Assembly (NCBI GenBank): GCA_963691655.1
Contig: OY829329.1
Location: forward strand, 52,491,279 to 52,555,278
Direction of reading: 5' to 3'
DNA: 64,000 nt
Source of the DNA: Toxonevra muliebris
Lineage: Eukaryota; Arthropoda; Insecta; Diptera; Pallopteridae
The translations under genes were made by a program, and so were the position numbers. Numbering within the stretch: position 1 is the first letter of the stretch; each line of letters starts with the position of its first letter. This document shows, piece after piece, positions 59,463-64,000 of this stretch. The notes beneath the pieces are model-generated. The model did no database searches. It saw only the letters and a program-made list of their open reading frames with translations, and had not been told where the DNA came from.

Positions 59463-62195
59463 TATGTGTGCATATGAGTACAATGGAATAATCAGCACAT
59501 AAATATGTGTAAATACCTACTTATTATACGCATGTAAGCCTATACAAGTATAAATAGAAAATCTGTTCTTTTATATTGAAGTAAAGATATTCATAAGATA
59601 CAGGTTTATGAACTTGATCTTATGTTTATTACATCAGTGCGACGAAAGGTTGTTTATCTTATTTTTTAAATATTTAAGCATGTAAAGTCAGGAACAAAAT
59701 TATAAGAAAATAAAAATCTGCAGTTATTCTTTTGCAAACGTGAATTTTAAAAGATGAAAAGACATATCGAAATTACAGAGGATACATATCCAAAGTGCCA
59801 AGGCCATAGACGAAAAATTTCCAGATTTTTAATGCAATACACACTGACCGTACAAATAAATAGTTTAAACAAAAAAAATGAGCCTAATTAATGTTAATTA
59901 AATTAAAAAACCTATTTAATTTAACTATTTTTTCAAAAGTGACTAAGCCCCATCGTAAGTGTAAATCAAAATTGCTTAAGTCCCTTTCAGCCAATCGCAT
60001 TCTTTCCTTGTTCTGCTACTGCATTGTAATAAATTCAAATTTTTGGCTTTGCACATGGCCGCATTCATACAGATGCTTTCTGTTTTCTTGTGCGTAGGTC
60101 CAGATGGGTTTTTTTTTCAAAACTAATTAGGTCCATATGGTATTTATCAAAAGTGCTTAAGTCCAACGTAAAACTAGTTTATTTTGGATTTGGTTTACTT
60201 TATCATTGTTTTTTCTTCGCAAAATGTACAGTTTTCTAAATGCTTTTACTCATGTTATAAGTATTTAGAGGTAGATGCTTTTTTTCAAAAAGTAGCCATT
60301 TTGAACATTTTAGAGGTGCATTTTTTTAAATGGATAGAAAAGAGTGAGTTAATAGAATATTATTAATACTACTTTTATTACTTAGTACTAAATTATATAT
60401 TTCATTTATAATAAAAAACTTATAAATAATGTTATTAAAATTAGTTTTCTTTATTAGGAAATACCTTGAACATGTTAAGAGTAAACAAATAATATAAAAA
60501 GCAACATTTATTTCTCCCTATGTTCATGCAATACTATAAAAATTATTTTCTTATACACTCTCACCTCAAAATTTAACTATGAAAGTACAACTCTTTTGCA
60601 AAAACAAATATTTTCCCAATTCTCTTACTTGTCAAAATGCATCTACCTTCTTAATTCTTCTGCCATGGTAGAGAGTGTGGATTTTCACGCACACCAGCTT
60701 GATTGCTACCGAAATTTTGTTGAGATTGATTTTGCACTGTTTTCTTTTTAATGTAAACGAAAAGGTAGATTCAAATATATTTATATTGTTTATGTTTTCA
60801 TTGCGCTATAAAAGCAACAGATGACGTTGCTATTGATATATTCGTATGGCATTGCTATTGATATATGCGTATTTAGGTTTTTCATAGTGCCAACAGATGG
60901 CGTTGCTATAGAAAAACTACTTTAATAAAAGATAGTAAATAGTTTTTGATGTACAACACTTACTTGTATTAAATAAGTCACAGCGCGCTGTAACTTTTTT
61001 ATCTTTTTGGCACACTAAATATTTGCGAAAACGTTTTGCTTTTGTTGTTCTTCTCATTATAGTAGTAGATTCAAATATATTTGAATTGTTTATGTTTTTC
61101 ATAGTACTATGAAGTCAACAGATGGCGTTATTATTATATCGACTCATCTCTTTCTCACTCATTGCAGATCTGTCATTTATGTTCTATTGTGAAAACAAAT
61201 ATTCTTCTTTGAACACAAATAACGCACACACGTATTCTAAAAAATAATCACTTAAAAAATTGTTTTCAGTAAATTAATGTTTAATATACCAAACCATTTT
61301 AAGGGATTTTCAACATTTTTCATTTTTACATTTCTTTTGTTTTTCACTTCGCTATGCAATAACCCCAAATGGAAGCATTGTGGCTGTGGAATTGAATAGT
61401 TTCCGTCCTCGTTCTTTTTCTTATTTTAATGGCTTCCGTCCCCACTTTTTATTTCCTGTTCAGTTTACCCCTAAAAACGCCGCCAAAAAATTATATATTT
61501 TCGTACCCGAAACATTTAGATACATTGACACAGCGCACAGTGCTTCGAAGCCATAAAAAAAATGGACAAAAATGAAAATTTACATATTTACTTTCAAAAA
61601 ATTGTGATAAGAAATATTTTTTTCCAAATTCCTAACAAATTGGACTGAAGAGATTGAAAATTAATTTCGTATTTTTTTGCCGATATTTTGACCCATATTC
61701 GAGCTATTTTGAAATTATTTTATAATTTTGGAAATTTTTTAAAGATTGCATACTTACTAATTGTTTCTTGAAATTGCTCTTAACTAAATTATTACAACAA
61801 AAAGTTTTGAAATTTAATATGTTTGATTTATTTTTAACCACTATCATCTGAAGAATCTTCTGTTGAACCTGTAATAATCACACTATCTGAAGGAGTAAGA
61901 TGATGTCAGAAAAATTCTTCTGAATTGTCTTTCAAAGTTGAACCAACTTCTTTAAAGCCGGTGGAAAAATTTCAACAATGGCGAACAACGTAGCTCACAC
62001 TAAAAGTAGCTGAAATTCGCGACAACAGCAGTTATTAACCGACAATGCAAACATAAGACAGACATAACGTTTTATGACGTAGAATTAAGAAAAAAAGAAC
62101 AATATCGAACAAATAAGAATTGACAATTGTTCAGATTTGAACCCAGGTGCAAAAAGAGCGACCATAATTAGATTAGATGTGTACAACATGAACTA
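59463..62195. other. Intergenic stretch with a 300-base-spaced direct repeat
   Basis: No gene is supported. Two direct copies of a roughly 78-base unit beginning TAGATTCAAATATATTT lie at 60766-60843 and 61066-61143; both contain CAACAGATGRCGTT. A third partial copy (TTCATAGTGCCAACAGATGG) is near 60880. They may be pieces of a dispersed repeat. Confidence 0.5.
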
Positions 62196-63462
62196 TTAGG
62201 AGTATGAATGTATAAACTCGTAATTGTGACTAGCTTCATATCTATCATATGCGCCATTTTTTGACATTGACAGCTATTCTATCTCGAAGAGCGCCAAAAA
62301 TACTATAAGAATTGATCTGTCAAATAATTTTCATAATTTTACAAAAGTGTTTTACTACAGCTGAAAATGTCGAATTTCGTGCCAACAAAACAATATTTGC
62401 GGGAAGTTTTAATTTGCTTCTTCGATTTAAAGAAAAACGCAACTGAAGCACATCGTTTACTCACTGAAGCTTATCCTGACTGTGCTATAGACGTTAGAAT
62501 GTGTCAGGTGTGGTATGCCCGTTTCAAAAGTGGTGATTTTGATGTTGAAGACAGGGAACGTTCAGGCGGCCCGAAAAAGTTCGAAGATGAAGAATTGAAG
62601 GCATTACTCGAAGAAGATTCATGTCAAACGCAACAAGTACTTGCAGAATCTTTAGGAGTTGATCAATCAACCGCTTCTAACGATTAAAAGCATTGGGAAT
62701 GATTCAAAAGCAAGGAAATTGGGTGCCGTACGAATTGAAGCCGAGAGACGTCGAACGACGATTTTTCACATGTGAATTGCTGATTGAACGACAGAAAAGA
62801 AAGGGTTTTCTGCATCGTATTGTGAATGGCGGAGAAAAGTGGATACGTTACGATAACCCAAAGCGTAAAAAATCATGGAGGCCGCCCGGACATGCATCAA
62901 CATCAACGGCAAAGCCGAACATCCATGGATCCAAGCTCATGCTGTGTATTTGGTGGGATATGAAAGGTGTCGTGTATTATGAGCTGTTGAAACCGAATGA
63001 AACTATCACTGGCGACCGCTACCGACTACAATTGATGCGCTTGAGCCGAGCATTAAAGGATAAGAGGCCAGAATATGAGAATAGACACGACGAAGTTGTT
63101 CTTCAGCACGACAATGCTCGACCGCATGTTGCAAGGCAAGTAAAAACATACTTGGAAACGCTGAAATGGGAAGTGCTACCTCACCCGCTGTATTCTCCAG
63201 ACATTGCTCCTTCTGATTACCACTTGTTCCGATCGATGACACATGGCCTGGCTGAACAGCACTTCCGTTCTTTCGAAGAACTCAAAAAATGGGCCGATTC
63301 GTGGATAGCCTCAAAAGATGAGGAGTTCTTTCGACGCGGAATCCGTATGCTACCAGAAAGATGGGAAAAGGTTGTGGTTGTGGAATAAATTTATAATCAA
63401 TTTTTTGCAATAAATGTCCAAATTACGAAAAAAAATACGAGTTTATACATTCATACTCCCAA
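62196..63462 (+). mobile_element. Mariner element, full length
   Basis: The 1,267-bp element has termini TTAGGAGTATGAATGTATAA (left) and, in reverse complement, TTGGGAGTATGAATGTATAA (right), with one mismatch over 27 bases. TA duplications lie at 62194-62195 and 63463-63464. The length and the D34D transposase fit mariner. The high end similarity suggests a fairly recent insertion, but the transposase is disabled. Confidence 0.93.
62367..63388 (+). pseudogene. Mariner transposase with frameshift and lost catalytic Asp
   Basis: The first frame (62367-62687) encodes the N-terminal DNA-binding half, with two helix-turn-helix regions (YLREVLICFF... and QQVLAESLGVDQSTAS). One base is missing at about 62679-62681, which ends it early. 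The second frame (62684-63388) carries the catalytic domain. The second and third acidic residues are present as LQHDNARPH and APSDYHLF, with exactly 34 residues between them (D34D). The first, 92 residues earlier, sits in NGGEKW (codon 62831-62833), where the family has GDEKW; it is Gly here, so catalysis should be lost even without the frameshift. The C-terminus, including WEKVVVVE and a stop, is otherwise complete. Confidence 0.9.
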
Positions 63463-63464
63463 TA

Positions 63465-64000
63465 GATCAAGTTCCTGGGATGAAAAAAAACACCCAGCAA
63501 ATATTGAAACAGAGTCTAAATTGAATGCCAGTAACAGAATTATTTATGATTCCGGGTTTCTGCCAAATACCTACTTTTAGAACAACCTTTAGAAGTCAAT
63601 GTTTTTTTGTATGAAGAACTTTTGAACTTTTTTTGTAAGTGATAATTTAGAACTGCGTTTTGCAGACTCATTTCCCCATACAATTTTTAAAAATATACAC
63701 TTTTTTCACTTTACTGTCACAATTTTTCGAAATACAGATGTGGAAGAAAAATTCTACGGTCAGATTTCAATGTGAAAATGCTATTTTGACTTTTGGGTCT
63801 GACGCAATCCAAATTTTCTAAAATTTTTGCTGGGAATATACTGCATAAAAGGGGCGTAAATTAGTCATTTACGCATTTTAACATTTAAAAAAAAGAGAAA
63901 ATTTTATAATTTTTTACGTACGTAGCAACAATAGCAATAAAACGAAAAATCTACAACGTATCAAGCAGTCTTAGCATTCAAACTATTTAATGTACAAAGT
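63465..64000. other. Right edge, no gene seen
   Basis: AT-rich sequence after the mariner. No coding or repeat signal that I can support. Confidence 0.5.

Overview
This is an AT-rich, intron-rich, transposon-laden piece of an animal nuclear genome. Its three recognisable host genes all have close Drosophila counterparts. Together with the U2-type introns and the mix of mariner, hAT, piggyBac, Tc1 and LINE debris, this points to a higher (cyclorrhaphan) fly with a bigger genome than Drosophila. A tephritid fruit fly is my guess, not a demonstrated fact.

Host genes. (1) 10990-12096, minus: an intronless DUF89-family 4'-phosphopantetheine phosphatase (Drosophila CG5828 / human PANK4 C-terminal domain type). 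(2) 14226-14991, plus: RpL37A (ribosomal protein eL43) in three coding exons, with the ATG alone at the end of exon 1 beside a TOP/TCT initiator. (3) 22946-44899, minus: a polypeptide GalNAc-transferase matching Drosophila pgant5, spread over 22 kb. I rebuilt ten coding positions with consistent phases and a 631-residue product: short cytosolic tail, membrane anchor, stem, GT-A catalytic domain and ricin-type lectin domain.

The main discovery candidate is in pgant5. Coding position 7 exists in three versions in tandem: 7a (33522-33702), 7b (29010-29193) and 7c (25570-25750). All three are fully open, have usable splice sites and share the same entry and exit phase. Their lengths (181, 184 and 181 nt) each leave remainder 1 on division by 3, so using none or two of them breaks the frame and exactly one must be chosen. 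The exon encodes the third metal-binding His and the flexible catalytic loop of the enzyme. The gene could therefore make three O-glycosyltransferases with different active-site lids. 7a and 7b sit inside a recognisable tandem duplication of about 2 kb of intron; 7c is older and more divergent.

The rest is mobile-element terrain. 1-7 kb holds three inverted-repeat elements: a hAT-like one with a perfect 8-bp target duplication, a Foldback/MULE-like one with a perfect 9-bp duplication, and a 2.3-kb long-arm element carrying a broken transposase. tRNA-derived SINEs lie at 8.6, 13.3 and 35.4 kb. pgant5 introns hold a Tc1-like fold-back, an 841-bp hairpin, a 1.4-kb polypurine tract and two LINE fragments. 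46.7-59.5 kb holds another hairpin, a hAT-like element, MITEs, a dead piggyBac-like element, a hAT-like element with nested repeats and a pogo-like element. A nearly intact mariner with a frameshift and a lost catalytic Asp lies at 62.2-63.5 kb. Long stretches, notably 15.4-22.9 kb and 56.5-58.3 kb, show no gene that I can support.
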